A stretch of 64,000 nucleotides of DNA from positions 62,001 through 126,000 of the forward strand of contig CAIRUC010000068.1 in NCBI GenBank assembly GCA_903881665.1, read 5' to 3'. The stretch comes from an uncultured Bacteroidota bacterium (GTDB lineage Bacteria; Bacteroidota; Bacteroidia; AKYH767-A; OLB10). The notes beneath the pieces are model-generated. The model did no database searches, was not told the origin of the DNA, and saw only the letters and a list, made by a program, of their open reading frames with translations. The position numbers and the translations under genes are program-made. Positions 31,097 to 41,308 of the stretch are shown here, piece by piece (the first letter of the stretch is position 1; every line of letters starts with the position of its first letter).

Positions 31097-32332
31097 TTAT
31101 TCGAATTCAGAACTTAAGATGCGCACCACCTCACGAATCGTTTCTTCTTCAAGATCTGTACGGCTAACTAACTCTTCGACAGGAATTGCTAAAACACTCT
31201 TCGCGGTATCACAACCAATCGCTTTAAACTCATCAATAATCCATGAATCAATTTCATCGCTGAATTCTTCAAGATCAACATCCTCCTCTTCATCTTCGCT
31301 ATCGCGATAAACATCAATTTCATAACCCGACAAACGCCCAGCTAATTTGATATTATGACCGCCTTTACCGATTGCCAACGACACTTGATCTGGCTTCATG
31401 TAAACTGCAGCACGACGGTTTTCATCGTCGAGTTTAATAGAAGTAATTTTCGCCGGACTTAACGCACGGGTAATATATAATTGTATATTATTAGTATAAT
31501 TAATCACGTCGATATTCTCGTTACGTAATTCGCGAACGATACCATGGATACGAGATCCTTTCATCCCTACGCAAGCTCCTACTGGATCGATACGATCGTC
31601 GTAAGACTCAACGGCTACTTTAGCTCGCTCACCAGGTTCACGAACGATATTTTTGATCGTAATTAAACCATCGAACACCTCTGGAACTTCCTGCTCGAAC
31701 AAACGTTCTAAGAATACAGGAGAAGTACGTGATAAAATAATTTTAGGATTACTATTTACCATTTCTACACGAAGTATCACCGAACGAACAGCATCCCCTT
31801 TTTTGAAGAAATCAGCAGGAATCGTTTCGTTTTTCGGAAGAACTAATTCATTTCCTTCGTCGTCAAGAACGAGGATTTCCTTCTTCCAAATTTGATACAC
31901 CTCACCGGTAAGAATTTCACCTACGCGATCTTTGTATTTACGATAGATGCCGTCTTTTTCTAATTCACTAATACGTGAAACTAGATTTTGACGCAAAGCC
32001 AAAACTGAACGACGACCAAAATCTTCAAGTTTAACAGACTCTGTTAAATCCTCTCCCACTTCGAAATCGGGTTCAATTTTTATTGCTTCTGAGTACGCAA
32101 TTTGCGTAACTGCATCTTCCACCATACCGTCTTCAACAATAATGCGATTACGGTATAATTCAAGGTCACCCTTGTCAATGTTGATAATCACGTCGAAGTT
32201 ATCGGCAGTACCATAGCGCTTACGTAACATTCCACGAATCACATCTTCTAAGATGCTCATCATTGTTGCGCGGTCAATGTTTTTTACCTCTTTAAACTCC
32301 GAGAAGGATTCTATCAATACGTGATGGTCCAT
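31097..32332 (-). CDS. nusA: Transcription termination/antitermination factor NusA
   Basis: GACVGMKGSRIHGIVRELRNENIDVI KH domain; AIGKGGHNIKLAGRLSGYEIDV; acidic C-terminus. Confidence 0.96.
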   Translation of the reverse strand: MDHHVLIESFSEFKEVKNIDRATMMSILEDVIRGMLRKRYGTADNFDVIINIDKGDLELYRNRIIVEDGMVEDAVTQIAYSEAIKIEPDFEVGEDLTESVKLEDFGRRSVLALRQNLVSRISELEKDGIYRKYKDRVGEILTGEVYQIWKKEILVLDDEGNELVLPKNETIPADFFKKGDAVRSVILRVEMVNSNPKIILSRTSPVFLERLFEQEVPEVFDGLITIKNIVREPGERAKVAVESYDDRIDPVGACVGMKGSRIHGIVRELRNENIDVINYTNNIQLYITRALSPAKITSIKLDDENRRAAVYMKPDQVSLAIGKGGHNIKLAGRLSGYEIDVYRDSEDEEEDVDLEEFSDEIDSWIIDEFKAIGCDTAKSVLAIPVEELVSRTDLEEETIREVVRILSSEFE

Positions 32333-32339
32333 TTCTACT

Positions 32340-32810
32340 CTATTTAAATTTGAAGTTAATTACAAGTTTTGCTTCGCGAATCTCTCCAAAAGTTAATTGG
32401 TGAGTAACCTCGCTGATTATTTTCTTTTTATTCTCTTTTCTAGATGTGATTTCTTTAAGCTGAATGCCGTTCTCATCGGCGCTTTCAAGAACTCCTTTTA
32501 TTTCACGGTTTTCGGCAGTAATCACCTTAAACTCTCTTCCCAGGCGACGCAAGTATTGCTGTGGCACCATTAAAGGGCTGTCCATACCTGGACTACCCAC
32601 TTCCAACTCATGCGTTTCAAGGAAACCAGTAGGTTCCAACTGCTCGATTAGGAAGCGACTTAATGAAGTACACTCTTCCAACGTTATTCCTGCAGGCTTA
32701 TCGATCGAAACACCTAATCTATTGACAGATAGTTTAATATCAACGAGAAACTGATCGGTTCCCGCGATATGCTCATGAACAAACTCCTGTATTTTATTCT
32801 TATCAATCAT
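32340..32810 (-). CDS. rimP: Ribosome maturation factor RimP
   Basis: GVSIDKPAGITLEECTSLSRFLIEQL; ELEVGSPGMDSPL; upstream of nusA; track start is TTG, ATG at 32810 preferred. Confidence 0.93.
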   Translation of the reverse strand: MIDKNKIQEFVHEHIAGTDQFLVDIKLSVNRLGVSIDKPAGITLEECTSLSRFLIEQLEPTGFLETHELEVGSPGMDSPLMVPQQYLRRLGREFKVITAENREIKGVLESADENGIQLKEITSRKENKKKIISEVTHQLTFGEIREAKLVINFKFK

Positions 32811-32822
32811 AATTTTAAGCAA

Positions 32823-32845
32823 AGAGGGGACTGTTGGTCCCCTCT
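32823..32845 (-). promoter_or_regulatory. Leader hairpin immediately upstream of rimP
   Basis: 9-bp stem AGAGGGGAC-tgttg-GTCCCCTCT, between a TATATTTG element (32866-32873, minus) and the rimP ATG. Confidence 0.5.
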
Positions 32846-32945
32846 CGATCTTAGTATTCTCGTTGCAAATATACGTTTTTTTTTCTTCAATATTTAAAAG
32901 TATTAAATTATGATACTTATTAGCAACCTGTTTAGTGCATTACAG

Positions 32946-32957
32946 CCCATGCATGGG
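32946..32957. promoter_or_regulatory. 12-bp palindrome CCCATGCATGGG upstream of the GT9 gene
   Basis: Perfect palindrome; 18 nt upstream of TAACTTTG (32976-32983). Confidence 0.35.
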
Positions 32958-32990
32958 TGTTTCACGGCATATTTGTAACTTTGCGGACAT

Positions 32991-34028
32991 ATGTTTCATC
33001 CCGGGTTACCCGACAAAATCGTTAATATTTCGTCCATTCTGCTATCGAAAATGATAAACAGATGGAAAGATCCGCGAACTATGGAGTTTTCGAATATCCT
33101 TTGTATTCGCCAGGATGAAATTGGCGACATGTGTTATTCTGTTCACATATTCAAGCTATTACGCGAACGATATCCCTTAGCCAAAATTACGGTTGCCTGT
33201 AAACCTGCGGCATCGGGCATTATAAAAAACGACCCAAACATTAACTTAATCGTTACCGATTTAAAAAAGCTAGATGGAAAATTTGATTTAACAGTTGACT
33301 TACGCGGGCGATGGGCAGGTGTTTTTTATTCATTATTTCATCCTTCCAAAATTCGTTTGGAACGTGGTTCGGTGAGATTAAAAAACAAACTGTCTAAAGG
33401 ACAGCCCCACGAAGCGGTTACTAATTTCGAGATTATTCAACCCTTATTAAAGAATCCAGAGATGAAGATGCCTTTGCCAATAATTACTTCTTCACAAGAA
33501 GAAATTAAAGCTACCGAAAAATACATTACCATCAATGGATTAAAGCGTTTTGCGATCATGCACACACAAGTGAAACGAGAACTTCGTCAGTGGCCTGGAG
33601 AACGCTTTGCAGCAACTGCAGCGTTATTAAAAAATGTATATGGATTAGACATAGTTTTTTGCGGCGACAAAACGGAAATCGAAGGAATCTCATCGATACA
33701 AAAGCAAATTGATTTCCCGACTTACTCGGTTGCGGGAGTATTAAACTTAGGAGCCTTTGCTGCGCTCGCACAAAAAGCATCTTTCTTTATCGGCAACGAC
33801 AGTTCTCCTTTACATATCGCTACTTTATGCGGGGTTCCTTCATTAGGATTATTTGGTCCAGGGCAATCGGATACCTTCTTCCCGATCACAGAAAACTCGG
33901 GGTATTTACATCATTTATTGCCTTGCAATCCTTGTCATCAAATCAAGTGCGTACATCCCGACAATCCGTGTATTAAGCGTATAACGATTGAGGAAGTGAA
34001 AGAGAAAATTTCGACATTAATGGTGTAG
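32991..34028 (+). CDS. Glycosyltransferase family 9 (heptosyltransferase-like)
   Basis: FSNILCIRQDEIGDMCYSVHIFKLLRERYPLAKITV; FFIGNDSSPLHIATLCGVPSLGLFGP; true start may be an internal Met. Confidence 0.88.
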   Translation: MFHPGLPDKIVNISSILLSKMINRWKDPRTMEFSNILCIRQDEIGDMCYSVHIFKLLRERYPLAKITVACKPAASGIIKNDPNINLIVTDLKKLDGKFDLTVDLRGRWAGVFYSLFHPSKIRLERGSVRLKNKLSKGQPHEAVTNFEIIQPLLKNPEMKMPLPIITSSQEEIKATEKYITINGLKRFAIMHTQVKRELRQWPGERFAATAALLKNVYGLDIVFCGDKTEIEGISSIQKQIDFPTYSVAGVLNLGAFAALAQKASFFIGNDSSPLHIATLCGVPSLGLFGPGQSDTFFPITENSGYLHHLLPCNPCHQIKCVHPDNPCIKRITIEEVKEKISTLMV

Positions 34029-34142
34029 ATAATCACTACTGCATTTTTTTAATAGAAGGCAGTGATTTTTAAACGCGGTGGTCGAGAAGAAGGAGCATAG
34101 GTCACACGATTTACCATCTACGCTATTAATTTAATAAAAAAC

Positions 34143-34802
34143 TTATTCGTTTGAACTCTCCTCTGAAGAAGTGCTTTCAGAAGGATTATTTTCTTTATCC
34201 TGTTGATCGTTAATTTGACCGAAAACTTTCTTTTGAAACACAATCATCAAAATTACGCCCAAAGAAATACTGGCATCGGCCACATTAAAAACAGGGCGAA
34301 AAAACAAAAACTCATCACCGCCCCAAATAGGCACCCATGTAGGGAATTGCCCTTGCAAAAGAGGGAAGTAAAGCATATCAACTACTTTTCCGTGTAGCAA
34401 CGTAGAATAGCCCCCATTCGCGGGAAGGAAGGAAGCCAATTGAAAGTCGCTTCCGCTAAACCAAACACCATAAAAAGTACTATCAATAATATTTCCAGCA
34501 GCACCAGCGATCACCATAGCGATACACGTAATATATAACGCATTTGCTTTTTCTTTTACTATCTGATATAGATACCAAAAAATACCAGCCACGAAGAAAA
34601 TACGGAAAATACTTAAAGCAAGTTTACCATAAGCACCTCCGAATTCCATGCCGAATGCCATACCATTATTCTCGGTAAAATGTATAATAGCCCAATCAGC
34701 GAATCGAAATTCTTGACCAAGATACATATGCGTTTTTACCCAAAATTTAACTGCCTGATCAATTAATAAAATCAGGAATATTAATAGCAGCGGACGTTTC
34801 AA
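34143..34802 (-). CDS. lspA: Lipoprotein signal peptidase II (TTG start)
   Basis: IHFTENNGMAFGMEFGG; AGAAGNIIDS; VFNVADASISLG; TTG start preceded by an in-frame TAA. Confidence 0.93.
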   Translation of the reverse strand: MKRPLLLIFLILLIDQAVKFWVKTHMYLGQEFRFADWAIIHFTENNGMAFGMEFGGAYGKLALSIFRIFFVAGIFWYLYQIVKEKANALYITCIAMVIAGAAGNIIDSTFYGVWFSGSDFQLASFLPANGGYSTLLHGKVVDMLYFPLLQGQFPTWVPIWGGDEFLFFRPVFNVADASISLGVILMIVFQKKVFGQINDQQDKENNPSESTSSEESSNE

Positions 34803-34840
34803 TTTGAAATAAATGGATTAAGAAATGAACCGGATTATAA

Positions 34841-34884
34841 AAAAGTAACCTGCAATTTTCAAATAAGAAGTGCAGGTTACTTTT
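34841..34884 (-). terminator. Terminator of the ileS-dksA-like operon
   Basis: 14-bp perfect stem AAAAGTAACCTGCA / TGCAGGTTACTTTT, 16-nt loop. Confidence 0.72.
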
Positions 34885-34902
34885 CGTATTATTTAAGTAT
34901 AA

Positions 34903-35796
34903 TTAGTCTCTATATTGTTGAAGTTTAGCCTCCATACTTTGTGTAGTATGAGGAACCGCACGTAAACGTTCTTTCTGAATTAATTTACCTGTTACGCGGC
35001 AAATTCCATAGGTTTTATTCTGGATACGAACTAAAGCCGCTTCCAATTGCTCAATAAATTTTTTCTGTCGAGCTGCGAGATTTGCTGCTTCTTCTTTCGC
35101 AAGTGTATCAGAACCATCTTCTAACATTTTAAAAGAAGAACCTGTATCATCCGTTCCGTTTTCGTTAGCGTTCACAATTTGCGCTTGAAAATTAATCAAC
35201 TCAGTACGAGCGCTAGCAAGTTTATTTACGATCAACTCCTTGAACTCTTTCAATTCACTATCGCTATAACGAGTTTTATCATTCGCTGCAGTTGAATTCT
35301 TCTGCACATCAGTCATAGTTGGCTTAACAGGTGCGGTGCTTTTAATGCTAGGCTTAGAGGTCGATGCCATTGGCTTTACTGGCGCTGCTTTCTTCACAAC
35401 CACTGCTTTTGCAGGAGCTTTAGGAGTAATCGTCACTTTTTTAACGACTTTCTTTGCAGGTGCTGCTTTTTTAGCAGGAGCGGCCTTTACAGCTGGCTTA
35501 TTAGACACAACTTTCTTTGGCGCAGGTTTCTTAGCAACGACTTTTTTAGCTGAAGATTTTACTGGAGCTGCTTTTTTAGCAGGAGCTTTTTTAGCAGGAG
35601 CTTTTTTAGCAGGAGCTTTTTTAGCAGGAGCTTTTTTAGCTACCCCCTTTTTTAATGGAGCTTTTTTAGCAGGAGCTGCTTTCTTTACTGCCTTTTTAGC
35701 TGCTGGTTTCGCCGCAACTTTCTTAGCTGCTTTCTTTGCCGTTGGTTTCTTCGCCGTTGGTTTCTTCGACTTAGGAAGAGGTTTTTTAGTAGCCAT
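34903..35796 (-). CDS. TraR/DksA-like protein with long Lys/Ala/Pro-rich (histone H1-like) N-terminal tail
   Basis: N-term [20 protein letters not shown]...[15 protein letters not shown]-term [28 protein letters not shown]...[36 protein letters not shown]. Confidence 0.88.
   Translation of the reverse strand: MATKKPLPKSKKPTAKKPTAKKAAKKVAAKPAAKKAVKKAAPAKKAPLKKGVAKKAPAKKAPAKKAPAKKAPAKKAAPVKSSAKKVVAKKPAPKKVVSNKPAVKAAPAKKAAPAKKVVKKVTITPKAPAKAVVVKKAAPVKPMASTSKPSIKSTAPVKPTMTDVQKNSTAANDKTRYSDSELKEFKELIVNKLASARTELINFQAQIVNANENGTDDTGSSFKMLEDGSDTLAKEEAANLAARQKKFIEQLEAALVRIQNKTYGICRVTGKLIQKERLRAVPHTTQSMEAKLQQYRD
35581..35640. repeat. Four perfect 15-bp tandem repeats (aggagcttttttagc) coding AKKAP units
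   Basis: Exact 4 x 15 nt read directly. Confidence 0.95.
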
Positions 35797-38700
35797 TGCT
35801 GTACTTATTTACTTCAGTTAAAATAATTAGGTTTTCATCCACCTCCACAGAAATCGCATCAACACTTTCAAGTTTATCAACCAAATCGAATGAGGTTGCA
35901 AGAATTTCGCTGCGAATATAGTCGAAATTGTTCATTATTGAGCGTCGTACCTGATCAGGTGCTTCCATTTTTACGGTAATGCGATCAGTAACTTCGAATC
36001 CTTTATCCTTACGAATATTCTGAATTCTATTAATTACTTCGCGAGCTAACCCTTTCTCTTTCAATTCGTCTGAGATCGTAATATCTAGCGCTACCGTTAA
36101 TCTTCCTTGATTAGCCACCTGCCATCCCGGAATATCTTCACTCATTATTTCTACATCGGATAGCAATAAGTCGAACATAACATCTCCGAATTGTAATGGA
36201 AGAATACCTTCTATTTCCAAATGTGAAATTTGCTCTTGATTAAGTTCGACTACCTTAGCATTAAGCTGTTTCATCAATCCTCCGATTTTTGGGCCTAGCG
36301 CTTTAAAGTTTGGTTTTACCTTTTTCACAAGAATACCTGCCGTTTCCGATATAAACTCAATCTCTTCAACATTCACTTCGCTGAGAACCAAGTCACGAAT
36401 CGCTTCAATACGTATTTTAAAATTATTGTCGCTAGCAGGTATTAAAATTTTCTGCAAAGGCTGACGTACTTTAATATTTACTTTCTTCCTTAACGATAAT
36501 ACCATCGAAGATATATCTTGTGCCAACTGCATCCTTTCTTCGAGGCCTTTATCGATAGCAGACAGGTTACTCTCAGGGAAATCCGCTAAGTGAACACTAT
36601 CGTTTTTATCGCGACCTGATGTAGCGTTTAAATCATTAAATAAATGATCGGCAAAGAACGGAGCTACGGGAGCCATCAAGCGCGAGATCACATCCAAGCA
36701 AGTATAAAGAGTTTGATACGCTGCAATTTTATCTTCTGTATAATCTCCTTTCCAGAAACGACGACGGCTTAAACGTACATACCAATTACTTAGATGTTCC
36801 GATACGAAATCAGAAATTAATCGCGTTGCTTTAGTTGGTTCATAATCGGCATAACACGCATCCACATCTTTAATCAAAGAATTCAAGAGCGAAATAATCC
36901 ATCGATCGAGTTCTGTAAGATTGAAGATCGGAATTTCTGCCTCAGCAAATGTAAATCCGTCGATGTTTGCATAAAGCGCAAAGAAATTATACGTATTGTA
37001 CAATGTGCCGAAAAACTTACGTTGAACCTCTCCTATACCTTCGGTGTTGAATTTCAAGTTATCCCATGGTTGCGCATTGCTGATCATATACCAGCGTGTC
37101 GCATCAGGACCAAATGTTTCGAGTGTTTCAAAAGGATCGGCTGCGTTGCCCAAACGTTTCGACATTTTATTGCCGTTTTTATCGAGTACGAGTCCGTTAG
37201 AAACCACATTTTTAAATGCTACGCTATCAAACAACATCACAGCAATAGCATGTAAGGTAAAGAACCATCCACGAGTTTGATCGACACCTTCGGCAATGAA
37301 ATCTGCTGGGAAAGCACCTTTAAACTGCTCTACATTTTCAAAAGGATAATGCCACTGCGCATAAGGCATTGCACCACTATCGAACCACACATCAATTAAA
37401 TCATTTTCGCGCATCATCGGTTTTCCTGTTGGAGAAACGAGCACAACATGATCAACATAGGGCCGATGCAAATCAAAATCCGGTTTCGAAGGATCGATAT
37501 GTTCCATCTTTGCTGCATCCATCACTCCGGCTTTTACGGCAGCATCAATTTCCAATCTCAATTCTTCAACGGAGCCGATGCACTTCTCTTCACCATCTTC
37601 ACTCCTCCAAATTGGGAGCGGAATTCCCCAATAACGAGAACGAGAAAGATTCCAATCCACTAAATTATCGAGCCAATTACCAAATCGCCCTGTGCCTGTA
37701 CTTTCAGGTTTCCAATTGATGGTTTTATTTAACTCAATCATTCGCTCTTTACATGCTGTGGTTTTAATAAACCATGAATCGAGCGGATAATATAAAATTG
37801 GCTTATCTGTTCTCCAGCAATGCGGATAAGTATGTTCATACTTCTCTACTTTGAAAGCCTTGTTTTCTTGTTTTAATTTAATAGATATTCGCTCATCAAC
37901 CGATAAATATTTATCGCGACCTTGCTTCAATCTAGCTTCTTCTTTTTCTGTTTCGTTGATGTATTCTTCCTTCACATATTCAAGAGAAAAATCAGTTACC
38001 TCTTTCACGAAGCGACCTTGCCTGTCTACTAACGGCATCGGCTTACCGCCATCATCATTTATCATGATAGGTGGCACATTATGTAGCTTCGCTACGCGGA
38101 AGTCGTCGGCACCAAAAGTAGGAGCAATGTGCACAATACCGGTACCATCTTCAGTAGAAACGAAATCGCCTGTGATCACTCTGAAAGCATCGCCTTCAGG
38201 TTGTACATACGGCAATAATTGCTCGAAGCGGATATCTTGTAAATCGCGGCCTTTAAATTCAGCTATTACCTTGTAAGGAATATTCTTATTACCATCTTGA
38301 TAATCTTCAATCAAGAGTTCAGCATTCTTTGCATTAAAATGTTTACCCACGAGGTCTTTTGCAAGCACCACGCACATCGGTTTAAACGTATACTGATTAA
38401 AAGTACGAACCAACACATACGTAATATCGGCACCAACAGCGAGGGCAGCATTCGAAGGTAAAGTCCATGGTGTAGTTGTCCATGCCAAAAAGTAAAGCGG
38501 TGCATCACAATTCACAAACAAGAACGCACTCTTCTCGTTACGAACGGCAGTAAACTGAGCAACGATGGTAGTATCTTTCACCAGTTTATAGGTACCCGGC
38601 TGATTAAGTTCATGAGAACTTAAACCTGTACCAGCGGCAGGCGAAAAAGGCTGAATAGTATACCCTTTATATATAAGCCCTTTGTTATAGAGCTGTTGTA

Positions 38701-39190
38701 ACAAGTTCCAACAAGTCTCAATATAATTGTTTTCGAACGTAACGTATGGGGTATCAAGATCGACCCAATAACCCATTTTACGAGTAAGGTCATCCCATAC
38801 CGATTTATACTTCATTACTTCCTTGCGACAAGCTTTGTTATAATCCTCGATAGAGATTTTAATGCCGATATCCTCTTTGGTGATTCCTAGTGTTTTCTCG
38901 ACACTAATTTCTATTGGAAGTCCGTGGGTATCCCATCCACCCTTACGTTTTACCTGAAAGCCTTTTTGAGTTTTATAGCGACAAAAAATGTCTTTAATAC
39001 TCCTAGCCATCACGTGGTGGATACCTGGGAGCCCATTCGCCGAAGGCGGGCCTTCGTAGAAAGTATAAGAAGGATTTCCATCACGTTCTGAGACAGAACG
39101 CTCGAAAACCTTTTTGTCTTGCCATTTACGTAGCACTTGCTCTGCAAGGTTCGGCAAATTTAATTGTTTATATTCGGGGTACTTAGCCAT
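35786..39190 (-). CDS. ileS: Isoleucyl-tRNA synthetase (long, type 2-like)
   Basis: 1134 aa; [17 protein letters not shown] (HIGH-region variant); [10 protein letters not shown] (KMSKS); WDTHGLPIE. Confidence 0.97.
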   Translation of the reverse strand: MAKYPEYKQLNLPNLAEQVLRKWQDKKVFERSVSERDGNPSYTFYEGPPSANGLPGIHHVMARSIKDIFCRYKTQKGFQVKRKGGWDTHGLPIEISVEKTLGITKEDIGIKISIEDYNKACRKEVMKYKSVWDDLTRKMGYWVDLDTPYVTFENNYIETCWNLLQQLYNKGLIYKGYTIQPFSPAAGTGLSSHELNQPGTYKLVKDTTIVAQFTAVRNEKSAFLFVNCDAPLYFLAWTTTPWTLPSNAALAVGADITYVLVRTFNQYTFKPMCVVLAKDLVGKHFNAKNAELLIEDYQDGNKNIPYKVIAEFKGRDLQDIRFEQLLPYVQPEGDAFRVITGDFVSTEDGTGIVHIAPTFGADDFRVAKLHNVPPIMINDDGGKPMPLVDRQGRFVKEVTDFSLEYVKEEYINETEKEEARLKQGRDKYLSVDERISIKLKQENKAFKVEKYEHTYPHCWRTDKPILYYPLDSWFIKTTACKERMIELNKTINWKPESTGTGRFGNWLDNLVDWNLSRSRYWGIPLPIWRSEDGEEKCIGSVEELRLEIDAAVKAGVMDAAKMEHIDPSKPDFDLHRPYVDHVVLVSPTGKPMMRENDLIDVWFDSGAMPYAQWHYPFENVEQFKGAFPADFIAEGVDQTRGWFFTLHAIAVMLFDSVAFKNVVSNGLVLDKNGNKMSKRLGNAADPFETLETFGPDATRWYMISNAQPWDNLKFNTEGIGEVQRKFFGTLYNTYNFFALYANIDGFTFAEAEIPIFNLTELDRWIISLLNSLIKDVDACYADYEPTKATRLISDFVSEHLSNWYVRLSRRRFWKGDYTEDKIAAYQTLYTCLDVISRLMAPVAPFFADHLFNDLNATSGRDKNDSVHLADFPESNLSAIDKGLEERMQLAQDISSMVLSLRKKVNIKVRQPLQKILIPASDNNFKIRIEAIRDLVLSEVNVEEIEFISETAGILVKKVKPNFKALGPKIGGLMKQLNAKVVELNQEQISHLEIEGILPLQFGDVMFDLLLSDVEIMSEDIPGWQVANQGRLTVALDITISDELKEKGLAREVINRIQNIRKDKGFEVTDRITVKMEAPDQVRRSIMNNFDYIRSEILATSFDLVDKLESVDAISVEVDENLIILTEVNKYSNGY

Positions 39191-39529
39191 GATAAAGAAG
39201 GTGCGAAATTACGGAAAAAAATAAAGCGGCCTTAGGTAGCCACTTTTTGTTGCGCTTTGAAAAGCCGCTGACTTTTGGGTATACAGAACGATCTTATTTC
39301 ACGGAAGGCGGGACAATCACCGGATTGACCCATGTTTTATTGATGAAACAAAGAAACATCGGAGAAGCGGAGTTTTCAAAAGAGATGAGGTGAGTAAGGG
39401 TTGAATGGACGCTTGATTTGAAAATGTACAATTTGAAAATGGGAGCGAAGCTCAGAAGGGATGAAGGGATTTCCAAAAATCGATCGTCTATAGCCTATCA
39501 TCTATCGCCAATAGCATTTCCCTTCCCTA

Positions 39530-40408
39530 TTACGCAATCACTTCTTTCTTCCTAGTAGTAACATAAATATTCAATACTACTCCGGCTATAACGCAGAGCA
39601 TACCGAGGAAGGTATAGCCGTCGTGAATTTCTTTGAAGAATGCCCAACCAAAGAAGAGTGCGTAAATAATTCCGAGGTAATTGAGGATAGAAACTTTGGC
39701 GATGTTTTCTGAATGCAAACTACGCGTTAGGTTTAATTGTCCGAGTTGAGTTACAATGCCTATTAGGACGATATAAAGCCAATCAATTCCCTGTGGCATT
39801 TTGAAATTAAAAATAGTAAAGACGCCTCCAACTAAAGCTCCCAATAATTGAAAATGCAGCACCACTACTAATGGATGTTCCAATTGCTTTAACGATCGCA
39901 CCATGGTGTAGGCTAAAGCCGAAAAAAAGGAAGATAAAATACCAACAGCGAGCATTGTCCAGCTGACACGATCATCGAATCCTTTAATGAGAATGACTCC
40001 CGCGAATGACAACAGAAAAAACAACCATTGCACGGGCATTACTTTTTCTTTCAGCAAGTATATCGCCAGAATAGTAGTAAACACAGGAGAAATATATTGA
40101 ATAGTTACTGCAGTTCCCAAGGGCATATTCTGAATAGAAAGAAAAAACATGTACAAAGCAGTAGTGCCAAACAATCCTCGAAGGAATAATAATTTTCTGT
40201 TACTGCCTACCCACGAAACACACTCTTTATACAACCCTGCAAATCCGATCAGCGTTGCTACCGAACATCTAAAGAAAACCAATTCCATTGCAGGAAGATG
40301 CGCCAACTTTTTCACCATCACATTCATCAACGAAAACCAAAATGTTGAAAGAAGCATATGCTTTACGCCTTTGGAGAAGAAAGTGGAATTAGAATTCAAT
40401 GTATACAA
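39530..40408 (-). CDS. EamA/DMT family transporter
   Basis: Ten TM helices; two EamA-like repeats. Confidence 0.88.
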   Translation of the reverse strand: MYTLNSNSTFFSKGVKHMLLSTFWFSLMNVMVKKLAHLPAMELVFFRCSVATLIGFAGLYKECVSWVGSNRKLLFLRGLFGTTALYMFFLSIQNMPLGTAVTIQYISPVFTTILAIYLLKEKVMPVQWLFFLLSFAGVILIKGFDDRVSWTMLAVGILSSFFSALAYTMVRSLKQLEHPLVVVLHFQLLGALVGGVFTIFNFKMPQGIDWLYIVLIGIVTQLGQLNLTRSLHSENIAKVSILNYLGIIYALFFGWAFFKEIHDGYTFLGMLCVIAGVVLNIYVTTRKKEVIA

Positions 40409-40647
40409 TTCAGCAAGGCTGATTTTACTTAATAGTTATTATTAACGACAATGAAATGGAATCATTTTTCAAATAGCCCTGACTATAAATTGAAGTTTTT
40501 TATCAAACTTTCTATTCAGAAAAAAGAAAATAATTCATTCTCTGAAACAGAATATCAAGCCTCTAAGATATTATTAAAATGAAGAAGCATATTAGATGAC
40601 ATAAAACAATCTTAGTAAAGTCAAACTAATGTGATCCATATTATAAT

Positions 40648-41199
40648 TCAATCCTTTATCAACCTCACAGAAAAAGCATTCGCTCTTCGGTAGTATTGAT
40701 GTTCGGGGAGTTTATCTCTAACAAACATTTTCCCATATGCTGTTTGCTCAGCCTTGATGGTGGATGTCCAATACATGGCATATTCTCCTAGTTTACCAAA
40801 CAAATCATTGTTGCTATTTGCACTTCGGTAACCCGCTAGCGTTAGATTTAAACCAGAGGAACCACCATCCAGCATCTTATCAACCGCGACCGAATCCCCG
40901 CCCAAATAATCGATCAATTGTTGCCATTCGCCGTCGCTAGGAATATGCCATCCTTTAGGGCAAGCCATCAAGGCAGCCGAAAAATAATAGAGCTTCCCTT
41001 GATCATAATATTTTACTGAATCGCGATCATACCAAAAGCTATTGGGAACATCGATGGCCATATTATGCTTCATCCACACCTGATTACCTAAACGGATAGT
41101 GTCGGATGGATTAAAAGCCTGCTTGCCATTATTGGCAACAACAGACCCGGCAAAGAACGTAACAAGAACTATCAATAAAATTAAACCTTTACTTTTCAT
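40648..41199 (-). CDS. FISUMP-domain secreted protein
   Basis: TIRLGNQVWMKHNM...CPKGWHIPSDGEWQQLIDYLGG...LAGYRSANSNNDLFGKLGEYAMYWTST. Confidence 0.85.
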   Translation of the reverse strand: MKSKGLILLIVLVTFFAGSVVANNGKQAFNPSDTIRLGNQVWMKHNMAIDVPNSFWYDRDSVKYYDQGKLYYFSAALMACPKGWHIPSDGEWQQLIDYLGGDSVAVDKMLDGGSSGLNLTLAGYRSANSNNDLFGKLGEYAMYWTSTIKAEQTAYGKMFVRDKLPEHQYYRRANAFSVRLIKD

Positions 41200-41308
41200 A
41201 CTAATTGGCGTATTTCTGAATTCCGAAAATTACACTATTTGAATTAAATATTAATGAAGTAAGATGTATTAATCTTAATTATCTTCGTTATGACTTAATT
41301 TCACCCTT

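Noticed and set aside
34031-34070. AATCACT/AGTGATT hairpin after the GT9 gene
   Set aside because: Only 7 bp perfect with a long loop; plausible terminator but too weak to call
35336-35821. 161-aa plus-strand A/F/G-rich ORF
   Set aside because: Antisense of the K/A/P repeat in the DksA-like gene; low-complexity shadow ORF
39294-39476. 60-aa ORF in the ileS-EamA spacer
   Set aside because: No signal or domain recognisable; composition like random AT-rich spacer
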